Shown here piece after piece: positions 53,509 to 62,060 of a DNA stretch of 64,000 bases. A program made the translations under genes and the position numbers. The stretch covers positions 1-64,000 of the forward strand of contig QWII01000026.1 of the NCBI GenBank assembly GCA_021405325.1, read 5' to 3'. Numbering within the stretch: the first letter of the stretch is position 1; the number at the start of each line of letters is the position of its first letter. This stretch comes from Caldilinea sp. CFX5 (GTDB lineage: Bacteria; Chloroflexota; Anaerolineae; Caldilineales; Caldilineaceae). A model generated the notes under the pieces. That model was given only the letters and a program-made list of their open reading frames with translations, had not been told where the DNA came from and searched no databases.

Positions 53509-54296
53509 TTATTGCGCCGTTGCAGCAATCATTTTAATCCATGCTGCATCTTCCTCTGAAAAATCGGGTTGGGGCGGCGGTTTTGTATAATCAATCCGCA
53601 TGTCATAGCCAGCCCGGTCATAGATGTTATGGATGGCTTGCGTTAGATCCAGGGGAATATCAGGATCGGGTTCACGCAAAGGGACTGGTAAAACAGGAAT
53701 TGGCTCTCGCAACTTGAGCGGCCAAATGCCCAAGCGTTTTGGACTTAATACCCGCCACAAAAAGACAAAGTAGGGCGCATCAGGCAGTTCTTTATTGGGT
53801 AGCGACCAGCGGCGACCGGTACGCAGTAGATCGATTTCCAACAAATTGACACCGGCGCGCATCAGCGCGGTTCGCTTGCGCTGGTGGGCAATATAGGCTT
53901 CGTGCTTGGCGTGTTTGTTCACGGGAGCGAGAACCTTGATTGCCGTAATGAGTGTGTCTAAGTCAACTTGACGAATTTCAATAGTCCATAACTTTACTGG
54001 GACCTCGTAGGCAATACTTTCAAAGAGTGGCGGTGGGGAAAGCATAGTAACAGTTCCCGGTGTTAGCTCCGCCACGTCGGTTTATGCCATTCTACCGTTT
54101 GGAGCTTTGTCTTGTCCAAATTTTCCTGGGGTAAAATTTTTTCATAGGCCAGACAAGAAACCAACGCCGCATAATATTTTGGCCGTAGGTAAGGGACAAG
54201 TTGGTAGCGAATTTCCATCGCAAGATTTTGGTGAAAATCTTCCCAAATGTCAGGCGACTCAAAGTATGGATTCATCCCAGGAAATGGTGATGGCAT
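53509..54296 (-). pseudogene. DUF4058 family gene with single-base frameshift
   Basis: The first part, from the ATG at 54296 (MPSPFPGMNPYFESPDIWEDFH), reaches HKP and then drifts into TWRS-stop at 54063. Shifting one base at about 54078 restores DVAELTPGTVTML and runs to 53509 through IEIRQVDLDTLITAIKVLAP and LLEIDLLRTG, completing a DUF4058 protein of about 265 residues. A missing base explains the break. AGGAGG and a good promoter lie upstream, so it may be a sequencing error or a very recent mutation. Confidence 0.7.
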
Positions 54297-54317
54297 AGGC
54301 TAGTCCTCCTAACCAGA

Positions 54318-54346
54318 ATTATACCGCGTTTACGATGTCGTACCAA
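54318..54346 (-). promoter_or_regulatory. Sigma-70 promoter of DUF4058 gene
   Basis: On the minus strand TTGGTA (54346-54341), a 17-bp spacer, and TATAAT (54323-54318) precede AGGAGG and the ATG at 54296. Confidence 0.7.
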
Positions 54347-54418
54347 ATGAGGAAGCAGAGGTTGCCCTCGTGTTTTGAACTGTTGTTGGCTTTTTCTGGG
54401 CGTATAGCGCTTAGCGGA

Positions 54419-55375
54419 TCACAACGGGATCTTTAGGAGTCGTGCCGCGTTGCCGGCAAAGATCATCTGGATATGGTCATCCGGCATATTCAAATCGAGG
54501 CAATCGCGCACCTGATCTTGCAGGTAGCGGTAGGCAAAGCCGCGTGGAAACCAGCTTGAATCGGAGCCGAAGATGATGCGGCTGGGACCGATGGTTTCGT
54601 AATATTTGCGGAAGAGATACTTCACCGTTACCTCACCCGGCACCCACCGAATCCACTGGTTACTGCCGCTGGTGTCTACACAGACATTGGGGCAGGCCCA
54701 GCAGAGTTGCAGAGTCTCCCGCTCCCAGGCGCAGCCAAAGTGGGGGATGACAAAGGTCACTTCGGGAAAGGCTTTGGCGATAGGATGGAGCTTGAGCGGG
54801 TTGATGTTCTCATGCCAGGCGATGCCGCCGGCGCCGCCCTGAATGCCAAAGTGAATTAAGACCGGAATGCCCAAATCGGCGCACTTTTCCCAGACCGGGA
54901 AGGCGGTAGGGTCTTCAATTGGCTCTTCAATCAGCGGCGCCAGCAACTTATAGGCGCGCAAGCCCAACTTGTTCACGGCCTGATCCAGTTTTTCCACGGC
55001 GTCGGGGATAAAGGGGCTATGGTGGGCAAAGCCGACAAAGCGATCAGGCTGCCAACTGATGATCTCGGCCAGATGCTCATTGCCGCCGCCGGTGACAAAG
55101 CCGATGGCATGGATGCCATACTTGTCTAACTCCGCCACCCACCGCCGCGCCTGTTCGCGATCCCCGGGGTGAGCTTCCTTCCCTTCGGCCTGGGGAAAGT
55201 CCCACATCCGCCGCCACTGTTCTTCATAGGGCTGTGCCAACTGGCGCAGGCGCGCCACCCGCGCCGGGCTAACGCACGCCAGATAATTTTTCATGGTATC
55301 ACCCATGTCGGGAAACCAGGGTTGATCCGTCGGAAAGTGAGCGTGAAAATCAATAATCGTAAAGCCTTGATACAT
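54419..55375 (-). CDS. Amidohydrolase family protein (metal-dependent, TIM-barrel)
   Basis: 318 residues from the ATG at 55375 after AAAGGAA. IIDFHAHFP at the N terminus gives the HxH metal site, IPHFGCAWE near 215 a further His, and IFGSDSSWFPRGF near 270 the Asp. The ending IFAGNAARLLKI is typical of the Amidohydro_2 group (decarboxylases and lactonases). It lies 25 nt downstream of the ribokinase gene, so they probably share a transcript. Confidence 0.85.
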   Translation of the reverse strand: MYQGFTIIDFHAHFPTDQPWFPDMGDTMKNYLACVSPARVARLRQLAQPYEEQWRRMWDFPQAEGKEAHPGDREQARRWVAELDKYGIHAIGFVTGGGNEHLAEIISWQPDRFVGFAHHSPFIPDAVEKLDQAVNKLGLRAYKLLAPLIEEPIEDPTAFPVWEKCADLGIPVLIHFGIQGGAGGIAWHENINPLKLHPIAKAFPEVTFVIPHFGCAWERETLQLCWACPNVCVDTSGSNQWIRWVPGEVTVKYLFRKYYETIGPSRIIFGSDSSWFPRGFAYRYLQDQVRDCLDLNMPDDHIQMIFAGNAARLLKIPL

Positions 55376-55400
55376 GGGTGGTTCCTTTGGCCTGGTATTG

Positions 55401-56330
55401 CTATCGGAAGAGTTCAGCGGGCAATGCTGCCCGTTGGGGAAAGCTGGTCTGCGTGCCAGGGCTTTGGACACTGACGGCGGCGACATAGTTGGCGTGGGCC
55501 ATCGCCTCCTCAATCGGTTGGCCGATGCCGAGGAAATAGGCCAGGCTACCGCAGAAGGCGTCGCCGGCGCCGGTGGTGTCGATGGCTTGAACTTTGGTGG
55601 TTGGCACATGCACCGTTTTTTCGCCTGTCACCAGCAAACTGCCCCGTTCGCCTAAGGTCAAAATGACCTGACCGGCGCCCCGTGCCAGCAAGCTACGGGC
55701 GGCGGCTTCGGCCTGTTCCAACGTGGCGACATGTTGGCCGGTCAACAACTCGGTTTCCGTTTCGTTGGGGCAGAAGAGGTCACTCAGTTGGTAGGCTTCT
55801 GCCGGCAGGGCAGCGCGCGCCGGCGCCGGGTTGAAGATCGTCATCACGCCGGCGGCACGGGCAATGCGTAGGGCGGCCAGCGTCGTTTCCAGCGGCGACT
55901 CCCATTGGCACAACACAATCTGGGCGTTGACAATGGCATTGCGCGCCGCTTCGACATCGGCCGGCGACAACAGATCATTGGCCCCAGTCGTGACAATAAT
56001 TGCATTGTTGCCGCTCACTTCGTCGACCCAAATCGGGGCGACACCGGTGGCGGCAGCATCGGTCATAAAGATATAACGCGTATCAAAGCCGAGCTGTGCA
56101 TAGTGATTGAAATAGTCCTTGCCAAAGATGTCATTGCCCACCTTTGTTACCATCGTCACCGCGGCGCCCAACTTGGCCGCCATCACCGCCTGGTTGGCCC
56201 CTTTGCCGCCAAAGCCCATCTGAAAGCGGCTGCCCGGCAACGTTTCACCCAACTTGGGCAAGCGGGGCGCGTAACTAATCAAGTCGATATTCGATGCTCC
56301 CACGACACAAATCTTGGGGTTTGTCATCAT
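55401..56330 (-). CDS. rbsK: Ribokinase / PfkB family carbohydrate kinase
   Basis: 309 residues. GGKGANQAVMAAKLGA near 42 and the C-terminal DTTGAGDAFCGSLAYFL (about 253-269, catalytic Asp in GAGD) are the two PfkB signatures. NPAPARAALP near 170 is ribokinase-like. It phosphorylates ribose or a related sugar with ATP. AAGGAGGA abuts the ATGATG start; the second ATG (56327) is better spaced. It is divergent from the MFS gene. Confidence 0.87.
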   Translation of the reverse strand: MMTNPKICVVGASNIDLISYAPRLPKLGETLPGSRFQMGFGGKGANQAVMAAKLGAAVTMVTKVGNDIFGKDYFNHYAQLGFDTRYIFMTDAAATGVAPIWVDEVSGNNAIIVTTGANDLLSPADVEAARNAIVNAQIVLCQWESPLETTLAALRIARAAGVMTIFNPAPARAALPAEAYQLSDLFCPNETETELLTGQHVATLEQAEAAARSLLARGAGQVILTLGERGSLLVTGEKTVHVPTTKVQAIDTTGAGDAFCGSLAYFLGIGQPIEEAMAHANYVAAVSVQSPGTQTSFPQRAALPAELFR

Positions 56331-56386
56331 TCCTCCTTATAATGAGTTGTTCCTTTTTGTCAATAGCAAAATCAGTCGGCCGCTAT

Positions 56387-56421
56387 CACAAACCAGGTTT
56401 CTCGCAGAAACCTGGTTTGTG
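56387..56421. repeat. 16-bp hairpin between divergent genes
   Basis: CACAAACCAGGTTTCT pairs with AGAAACCTGGTTTGTG around a CGC loop. Confidence 0.8.
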
Positions 56422-56447
56422 GCTCACAGCATTACAGTCTACTGAAA

Positions 56448-57674
56448 ATGAATTCGAGCTTATCTATGAAGAACCGCCATCTCACCGTCTTTATACTCTT
56501 TACCGCCGCCTATTTTATGTCCTATTTTTTCCGTTCGGCCAACGCCGTCATTGCCCCGGCGCTGGCGCGGGAAATGAACTTAACCGCTGCCGACTTGGGG
56601 TTGATGACCAGCCTCTTTTTTGCCACCTTTGCCGCGGTGCAGACTCCGTTGGGCGTCGGCTTGGATCGCTGGGGGCCGCGCTGGGTGACGCCATTGCTGA
56701 TGTTGGTGGGCGTGGTCGGCGCTTTGATCTTTGCAATGGCGCCCTCGTTTCCTGTCCTGGCGTTGGGCCGTGCGTTGATTGGGATGGGCATGGCCGGTGT
56801 GCTGATGGGTTCGCTAAAGATTTTTAGTCAATGGTTTGCCGCCGAACGCTTTGCCACTGTCTCCGGGGTATTAGTCGGCATCGGCGCGTTAGGGTCGTTG
56901 ACCGCGGCTTCTCCGTTGGCCTGGCTCGCCATGCAGATCGGCTGGCGCAATATTTTTATCATCGGCGCCATCCTCACGGCGATCTTTGCCACGGCCATTA
57001 TGCTCTGGACGCGCAACACACCGCCAGGCATCCCCTGGACAGGGGCCAGCCACAACGAAGGGACACTCATGACGATCTTTCGTAATCGGCAGGTCTGGCG
57101 GATCACACCGCTGATCTTTTTTCTGGCCGGTGGGTTGATGGGTTTTCACGGGCTATGGGCCGGACCGTACCTCTTTGATGTCTATGGCCTTTCACCGATT
57201 GACGGCGGCAACATTTTGCTCTGGCTTGGCGTTGGCGTTGCGCTGGGCTATGGCGCCTCCGGCTGGTTGGCTGATCAATTTGGCCTGGCGCGCATTCTGG
57301 CGATTGGCAGCTTTGTTTATATCCTCTGTCTCTTTGGCCTGGCCTTCCGCCCCGCCTTGCCGGTGGTCGTCGTCCTCTACGTGATCTTTGGCATCACCGG
57401 CGGCTTCAACGTCATGCTCATGGCCCAAGCGCGCCAGCTTTTCCCCCTGGCGATGACCGGGAAAGCCGTCAGCGCCGTCAACATGTTCGGCATCGGCGGC
57501 ACCTTCATCCTGCAATGGGTCATGGGCCTGATCATCAACCGCTTCCCCGCCGACGCCGCCGGCCACTACCCGCCGCAAGCTTACACGACGACGCTGCTCT
57601 TTCTCGCCACCGGTTCGCTACTGGCCTATCTTTGGTATTTGCCGTTAGTTCGCAAGCAGGTGCGTGTTGCGTGA
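56448..57674 (+). CDS. MFS transporter
   Basis: 408 residues, 12 membrane segments. LGVGLDRWGPRWVTP between TM2 and TM3 is the MFS motif A variant, and GRALIGMGMAGVLMGSLK near TM4 is conserved in nitrate/sialate/hexuronate-like carriers. The substrate is likely an organic acid or sugar acid, given its neighbours, but this is inference. ATG 56466 is an alternative start. Confidence 0.83.
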   Translation: MNSSLSMKNRHLTVFILFTAAYFMSYFFRSANAVIAPALAREMNLTAADLGLMTSLFFATFAAVQTPLGVGLDRWGPRWVTPLLMLVGVVGALIFAMAPSFPVLALGRALIGMGMAGVLMGSLKIFSQWFAAERFATVSGVLVGIGALGSLTAASPLAWLAMQIGWRNIFIIGAILTAIFATAIMLWTRNTPPGIPWTGASHNEGTLMTIFRNRQVWRITPLIFFLAGGLMGFHGLWAGPYLFDVYGLSPIDGGNILLWLGVGVALGYGASGWLADQFGLARILAIGSFVYILCLFGLAFRPALPVVVVLYVIFGITGGFNVMLMAQARQLFPLAMTGKAVSAVNMFGIGGTFILQWVMGLIINRFPADAAGHYPPQAYTTTLLFLATGSLLAYLWYLPLVRKQVRVA

Positions 57675-57710
57675 TGCGTGATGCGTGTCGAAGGCAACGC
57701 ATCACGCATC
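57673..57710. terminator. Hairpin between convergent genes
   Basis: GATGCGTGATGCGT (57673-57686) pairs perfectly with 57697-57710 and begins at the MFS stop codon. Likely a bidirectional transcript end; no strong T-run. Confidence 0.55.
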
Positions 57711-57719
57711 ATGGTTCAA

Positions 57720-59195
57720 TTAGCGTTGCCACTCATACAACGTCTTGCGCGCTAGATGATATTGCGCCGGCGGAATGCTGATCGAGGTTGCACCAGCAGT
57801 GTCCACTTCGATGATCCGTTTGCTCACCGGCTCATAGGCGGCGCGCGGGGCGACCGCGCCCTTGGCCACCAGGATGCGCTGGTGTTGCGGCACAATGCCG
57901 GCGCTGGTCAGTTGGTGGATGCTCATGGGCGGCATCCGTTCACTGTCGAGCAGGAGCAAGCCGCCTTTCCCTGGCGCCGTCCGATTGACTTCGATCACCG
58001 CCGTCAACCCCTGGTCATGATAGCGGCGACCGCCGTGGCGGCGTTCCGGCTCTTCATATTTGCCGTCGGAAAGCGTGCGCACTCGCCCGGTGATGGGCAA
58101 GGTGGGGCCGTGGATCTTGTCCACTTTGCCGCCTACCTGCAAGGAGACGGTGGCGCCGATACCGGCCTGGAAGCAGGTTTTTACCGATTCCGGGTCATAG
58201 ATGGCGACCACCCAGCCGTCCGCCCCTTGCGCCAGCAGTTGCTCCAAGATGATTGTCGCGTCGCCGGCGCTGCCGCCGCCAATGTTGTCGCCCAACTCGA
58301 AAAGCGAAACCGGCGTTTCCGTGGCGGTCATCGCCATCTGCACCGCGGTGGCGGCGTCAGGAATGTGCGGAATGAGTTGTTCACGGCTGCTCCACATCAT
58401 GTCGGCCAGCCGGTCACATTCACGGCGCGCCAGATCGGCATCGCCATCGGCTACCACGACGATACATGGCCCCATCGCCGGCACATCGGCATATTGATAA
58501 CCGGCGGCGATACTGGTGGCGAGAATGCCCGGCTGTTGCTCCAACGCAATCGCAGCCTGCATCAGCGGATACATCGGGCCGCGACTGGTGTTGTGAAAGG
58601 CGATGTTAAAGAGCACCGGCGGCTTGGCAATGGCACAGACCGGCTTGACCTCACCCCGAATGGTGCGCACCAGCAGATCTGCCGCTTGTAAGCCCCGCTC
58701 CGGCTGGTCGATGTGGGGGCAGGTTTTGTAGATGATCAGCGCCGTGGCGTCTTGCACCAGTTGTTCCGGCACATTGCCATGATAATCATGAGTGACAAAG
58801 AGCGGAAAGTTCGGCCCCACCACTTCGCGCACGCGGCGCACGGTCTCGCCGTCGGCTTGGGGGAAATCTTCGGCCACCATGGCGCCATGTAAGGCCAGCA
58901 ATAGCCCGTCAATCTGGGGCAGGGCCGCACGTAGCTTGTCCAGTAATTCACCGACAATGGTTTCATAGGTGGCGCGCGGCAGCGGACCACCCGGCGTGGC
59001 GTCGGCGCCGATCAACGGGTGCAGTTCAAAATCATATTCATCGGCCCCTTTGATATAGCCGGCTACTTCGTGAAAGGTGGGACGATAGTGGTCAACCACG
59101 GCGTCGCCGCGAAAAATATGAAATTGTTCCAACGTGGTTGGGTCAGCGGCAAAGGTGTTCGATTCGTGCATAAAGCTGGCAATGGCAATGCGCAT
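57720..59195 (-). CDS. M81 family metallopeptidase (MlrC-like)
   Basis: 491 residues from the ATG at 59195 (MRIAIASFMHESNTF, the canonical M81 start). FVTHDYHGNVPEQLV near 130 and YKTCPHIDQPERG near 160 hold the Asp/His metal ligands; LFELGDNIGGGSAGD near 300 is conserved. Related MlrC opens linear microcystin, but family members act on many small peptides or amides. Natural substrate unknown. Confidence 0.87.
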   Translation of the reverse strand: MRIAIASFMHESNTFAADPTTLEQFHIFRGDAVVDHYRPTFHEVAGYIKGADEYDFELHPLIGADATPGGPLPRATYETIVGELLDKLRAALPQIDGLLLALHGAMVAEDFPQADGETVRRVREVVGPNFPLFVTHDYHGNVPEQLVQDATALIIYKTCPHIDQPERGLQAADLLVRTIRGEVKPVCAIAKPPVLFNIAFHNTSRGPMYPLMQAAIALEQQPGILATSIAAGYQYADVPAMGPCIVVVADGDADLARRECDRLADMMWSSREQLIPHIPDAATAVQMAMTATETPVSLFELGDNIGGGSAGDATIILEQLLAQGADGWVVAIYDPESVKTCFQAGIGATVSLQVGGKVDKIHGPTLPITGRVRTLSDGKYEEPERRHGGRRYHDQGLTAVIEVNRTAPGKGGLLLLDSERMPPMSIHQLTSAGIVPQHQRILVAKGAVAPRAAYEPVSKRIIEVDTAGATSISIPPAQYHLARKTLYEWQR

Positions 59196-59289
59196 GGCGC
59201 TTTCCTCCCGATGCTCGTGTTGATTGGCGAAGAAGAGTTGATAGGTAAACGATACCAACGATGGGCAGGATTGTCAAAGTCGGGAAAAC

Positions 59290-59333
59290 GTTCACGTTTT
59301 GTTCACGCCCCGCTCACGCCGTTTTCATACAAT
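59290..59333 (+). promoter_or_regulatory. Three 11-bp-phased GTTCACG boxes and -10
   Basis: GTTCACG at 59290-59296, GTTCACG at 59301-59307 and GCTCACG at 59312-59318 lie exactly 11 bp apart, 10 bp upstream of TACAAT (59328-59333). A fourth GTTCACG is at 59350-59356. The pattern suits a dimeric OmpR/PhoB-type response regulator acting on the yceI gene. Confidence 0.6.
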
Positions 59334-59439
59334 GGGGACATAACGTGCTTGTTCACGACCGTGATTCAGCAAAGATCACGAACAGCGTAGAACAAACCTT
59401 GTCAACATCAACAAAACAGAGAAAAAGAGGAAATCACTT

Positions 59440-59961
59440 ATGGCATGGCAAATCGACAACGGTCACTCCCACATTCAATTCAGCGCCCGGCACATGATGC
59501 TCGCCAAAGTGCGCGGCGAATTTCAGAAATTTTCCGGCACGGTGAATTTGGATGAGAACAATCCGGTCAATACAACGGTGGATATTCAAATTGATGCCGC
59601 CAGCATTAACACCCGCGATGAACAACGGGACGGCCACCTGAAATCACCCGATTTCCTGGAAGTCGCCGCGCACCCATATCTGACCTTCAAGAGCACCGCG
59701 GTCAATGTCATCGGCAGCAACACAGCTAAATTAGCCGGTGATCTGACCATCCGTGGCGTCACCAAGCCCGTTACCTTGGATGTGGAATATGTCGGCAAAT
59801 CGAAAAGCCCTTGGGGTACCGAAAACTATGGCTTTGAAGCGCATACCAAGATCAACCGCAAGGATTGGGGACTGACCTGGAACGTTGCTCTGGAGACCGG
59901 CGGCATCCTGGTTGGCGAAGAGCTCGCGATTGACATTGAGCTGGAATTGGTGAAGCAATAG
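59440..59961 (+). CDS. YceI family protein
   Basis: 173 residues. WQIDNGHSHIQFSARHMMLAKVRGEF at the N terminus, LKSPDFLEVAAHPYLTFKS near 68, and LTIRGVTKPVTLDVEY near 103 are YceI hallmarks. The lipocalin-like barrel binds isoprenoid quinones or lipids. No signal peptide is visible, so this copy is probably cytoplasmic. AAGAGG precedes the ATG; a ~100-nt leader follows the putative promoter. Confidence 0.9.
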   Translation: MAWQIDNGHSHIQFSARHMMLAKVRGEFQKFSGTVNLDENNPVNTTVDIQIDAASINTRDEQRDGHLKSPDFLEVAAHPYLTFKSTAVNVIGSNTAKLAGDLTIRGVTKPVTLDVEYVGKSKSPWGTENYGFEAHTKINRKDWGLTWNVALETGGILVGEELAIDIELELVKQ

Positions 59962-59976
59962 ATTCTAAAAACCCAT

Positions 59977-60133
59977 GATGCGTGTTGTGTGATTCGTGAC
60001 CTTCGACAAGCTCAGGTCACGAATCACGCAACACGCATCACGCAACACGCATCACGCATCACACAACACGCATCACACAACACGCATCACACAACACGCA
60101 TCACACAACACGCATCGCGCAACACGCATCGCG
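59977..60133. repeat. Hairpin with expanded 14-bp tandem repeat
   Basis: A 25-bp stem (59977-60001 with 60015-60039, one mismatch) is extended on its right side by about seven tandem copies of a 14-bp unit (CACACAACACGCAT and close variants) to 60133. Only one arm has expanded. Confidence 0.9.
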
Positions 60134-60140
60134 CCCAAAA

Positions 60141-60173
60141 CAAAAAGCCTGGCTCTAAGAGCCAGGCTTTTTG
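60141..60173 (+). terminator. Intrinsic terminator after yceI
   Basis: A 15-bp stem (60141-60155 with 60159-60173, loop TAA) flanked by A5 and T5 runs. The clearest rho-independent terminator in the window; it could work in both directions. Confidence 0.85.
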
Positions 60174-60303
60174 TTGATCTACCGCAGTAGACCAGAGAAA
60201 TCAACCAAAGGAGAAATCACCATGCAAACCACCCTTCGTTGATTATTGTATCATTGGTTTGGTAAATCTGAGCTTGCAGAATGCTGTCAACCTGGGTGGG
60301 GGT

Positions 60304-60374
60304 AGGGCGTGCGTTGCACAGGTCAAGCGGTGTTGCGATTGGTGAACTGTTGTGCCCCGTGCAACGCACGCCCT
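60304..60374. repeat. 16-bp hairpin
   Basis: AGGGCGTGCGTTGCAC (60304-60319) pairs with 60359-60374. The rest of the gap 60174-60382 has AAAGGAG followed by a six-codon reading frame (60222-60242) that looks like the start of a lost gene. Confidence 0.8.
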
Positions 60375-60382
60375 CTACTCTC

Positions 60383-60646
60383 TTACCAGCGGCGCGGCTG
60401 GAGATCAAGCTGCCATAAACCATAAACCAGTGGAATCAGCCCGCACGACCATAAGGCCAGCGCCAGAATCTGCACCCAATCGCTGGATGATAAGCTCAAC
60501 AAAAAGGTTGTGACCTGAAAGAAAACGGTTGTCACGCACAGGATCAAGATAACCTTTAAGGCAACCCCATAGCCGGCCACAAAACGGCGCAGCCAGGCGC
60601 TAGAGTGAGGATGAACCCGATACGGGCCATTGTGGAGCATGTGCAT
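60383..60646 (-). CDS. Small two-helix membrane protein
   Basis: 87 residues from the ATG at 60646, which has GGAGG at the right distance. After an N-terminal basic stretch (YRVHPHSSAWLRR) two hydrophobic segments follow (about 30-50 and 57-77). No family recognised. Longer in-frame starts at 60712 lack a ribosome site. Confidence 0.55.
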   Translation of the reverse strand: MHMLHNGPYRVHPHSSAWLRRFVAGYGVALKVILILCVTTVFFQVTTFLLSLSSSDWVQILALALWSCGLIPLVYGLWQLDLQPRRW

Positions 60647-60825
60647 AAAACCCTCCGCTGGGAATGACAAGGGTGGCGTTACCACGCCGACGCGCTTACA
60701 AAAACAGAACATTTGTTCCTGTGATTATAGCAGAAGCGGGATCAATCAGCAAATTTCGGTAGAACGGATGAGCTATTTGCTTTTTCTGTCCTCACCAATG
60801 CTATAACCCTGCCCACGAATCCGCT

Positions 60826-60854
60826 TTGACGCTTACCCACTCTAGCGCTACAAT
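60826..60854 (+). promoter_or_regulatory. Sigma-70 promoter of DapA-family operon
   Basis: TTGACG (60826-60831), 17-bp spacer, TACAAT (60849-60854): near-consensus for housekeeping sigma. Leader of about 120 nt contains an 8-bp-phased hairpin. Confidence 0.75.
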
Positions 60855-60868
60855 ACGGGTACTAAATG

Positions 60869-60951
60869 GGAGATTGAGAGATGCAGAGATAAAGAGATTA
60901 TCATTGGCGCAATCGCTCTATCTCACAATCTCTCAATCTCCCCTACCTTTC
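60869..60951. repeat. 8-bp-phased hairpin in leader
   Basis: GGGAGATTGAGAGATGCAGA pairs with the CAATCTCTCAATCTCCC side. It is related in sequence to the elements at 9086 and 10737 and would fold in the 5' leader of the downstream mRNA. Confidence 0.8.
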
Positions 60952-60983
60952 TGTTCTCGCAACAATACACAAAAGGAAGCTAT

Positions 60984-61874
60984 ATGAGTCAATTTGGCGG
61001 CGCGTGGCCGGCGTTGGTGACGCCTTTTACTGCGGATAATCAGGTGAATGTTCCCGTCTTACGGCGGCTGGTCGATTATTTGATCGACCGGGGCAGTGGC
61101 GGCTTGTATGTCTGTGGCAGCACAGGCGAAGGTGTTTACATGACCGTCGCTGAACGGAAACTGGCGCTGGAAACAGTGGTTGAACAGGTCAACCGGCGGG
61201 CGCCGGTCATTGCCCATGTCGGCACGGTAGCCCTGCCGGATGCAACTGCCCTGGCCGCCCATGCCCAAGCCGCCGGCGCTGATGGCGTGGCGAGTATTAT
61301 TCCACCGCTCTACAATACCGTTCCCAGCACGGTGGCCTACTTTACGGCGTTGGGGGCCGCCGCGCCGAATTTACCCCTCTTGACCTATATCTTTGGCGGC
61401 CCCGCCGACGCCGTAGCGCTCATGCGGGCGCTCATGGGGATTCCTACCCTGGCCGGCAGCAAATATACCGGCCCCAATATGTTTGAATTTCGCCGTATTG
61501 TCGAATTAGGCCGAGGCGAGTGGACCGTCTTTTCCGGCATGGATGAGCAGTGCGCTTTCGCCGCCATGTTCGGCGCCAGCGGCAACATCGGTTCGACGCT
61601 CAATTACATGGTGGGCCTCTATCGCGCCATTCACACGGCTGTCCAGCAAGGCGACCTGGCGCGCAGCGTCGAACTGCAACTGGCCGCCAACCAGATCACC
61701 GGCGCCATGATTGACGCGGGCTTTATGGGCGCGCTCAAAGCCGTGATGACCCGCCTGGGCTTTGACTGTGGCCCTTGCCGTCTTCCCAATCGTACATTGA
61801 CCGCTGATCAGCAAACGGCGCTCTTTGCCCAACTTGACACACTCAACTTTGATCAACTGGTTGCCTTGTCATAA
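60984..61874 (+). CDS. DapA family lyase (N-acetylneuraminate lyase-like)
   Basis: 296 residues. ALVTPFTADNQVN at the N terminus, the GSTGEGVYMT phosphate/carboxylate loop near 46, and a Schiff-base Lys in LAGSKYTGPNMFEF near 162 (NAL-like GxKfT pattern). It would cleave or form a pyruvate-derived aldol such as sialic acid or a keto-deoxy sugar acid. AAAGGAAG precedes the ATG. Two related genes follow in the same direction. Confidence 0.85.
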   Translation: MSQFGGAWPALVTPFTADNQVNVPVLRRLVDYLIDRGSGGLYVCGSTGEGVYMTVAERKLALETVVEQVNRRAPVIAHVGTVALPDATALAAHAQAAGADGVASIIPPLYNTVPSTVAYFTALGAAAPNLPLLTYIFGGPADAVALMRALMGIPTLAGSKYTGPNMFEFRRIVELGRGEWTVFSGMDEQCAFAAMFGASGNIGSTLNYMVGLYRAIHTAVQQGDLARSVELQLAANQITGAMIDAGFMGALKAVMTRLGFDCGPCRLPNRTLTADQQTALFAQLDTLNFDQLVALS

Positions 61875-62060
61875 ACCTGAAGCTGATCAAAGCTTGCTTA
61901 GATTACACAGATTCAGTAGTCCGCGGTCCTAAGTCCAGAGTCCTAAGTCAGGCTCAATAGCCTTGCGGTCTACTGAGATTCAAAAAGTAAAAATAATCTG
62001 CACAGTCTGCGTAATCTTTGATGAATAATGCCGTGAAAACTAGATAAGTAGAGGACTCCA

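Noticed and set aside
60026..60133. CRISPR-like array of short repeats
   Set aside because: Units are contiguous 14-bp tandem copies without unique spacers and no cas gene is nearby.
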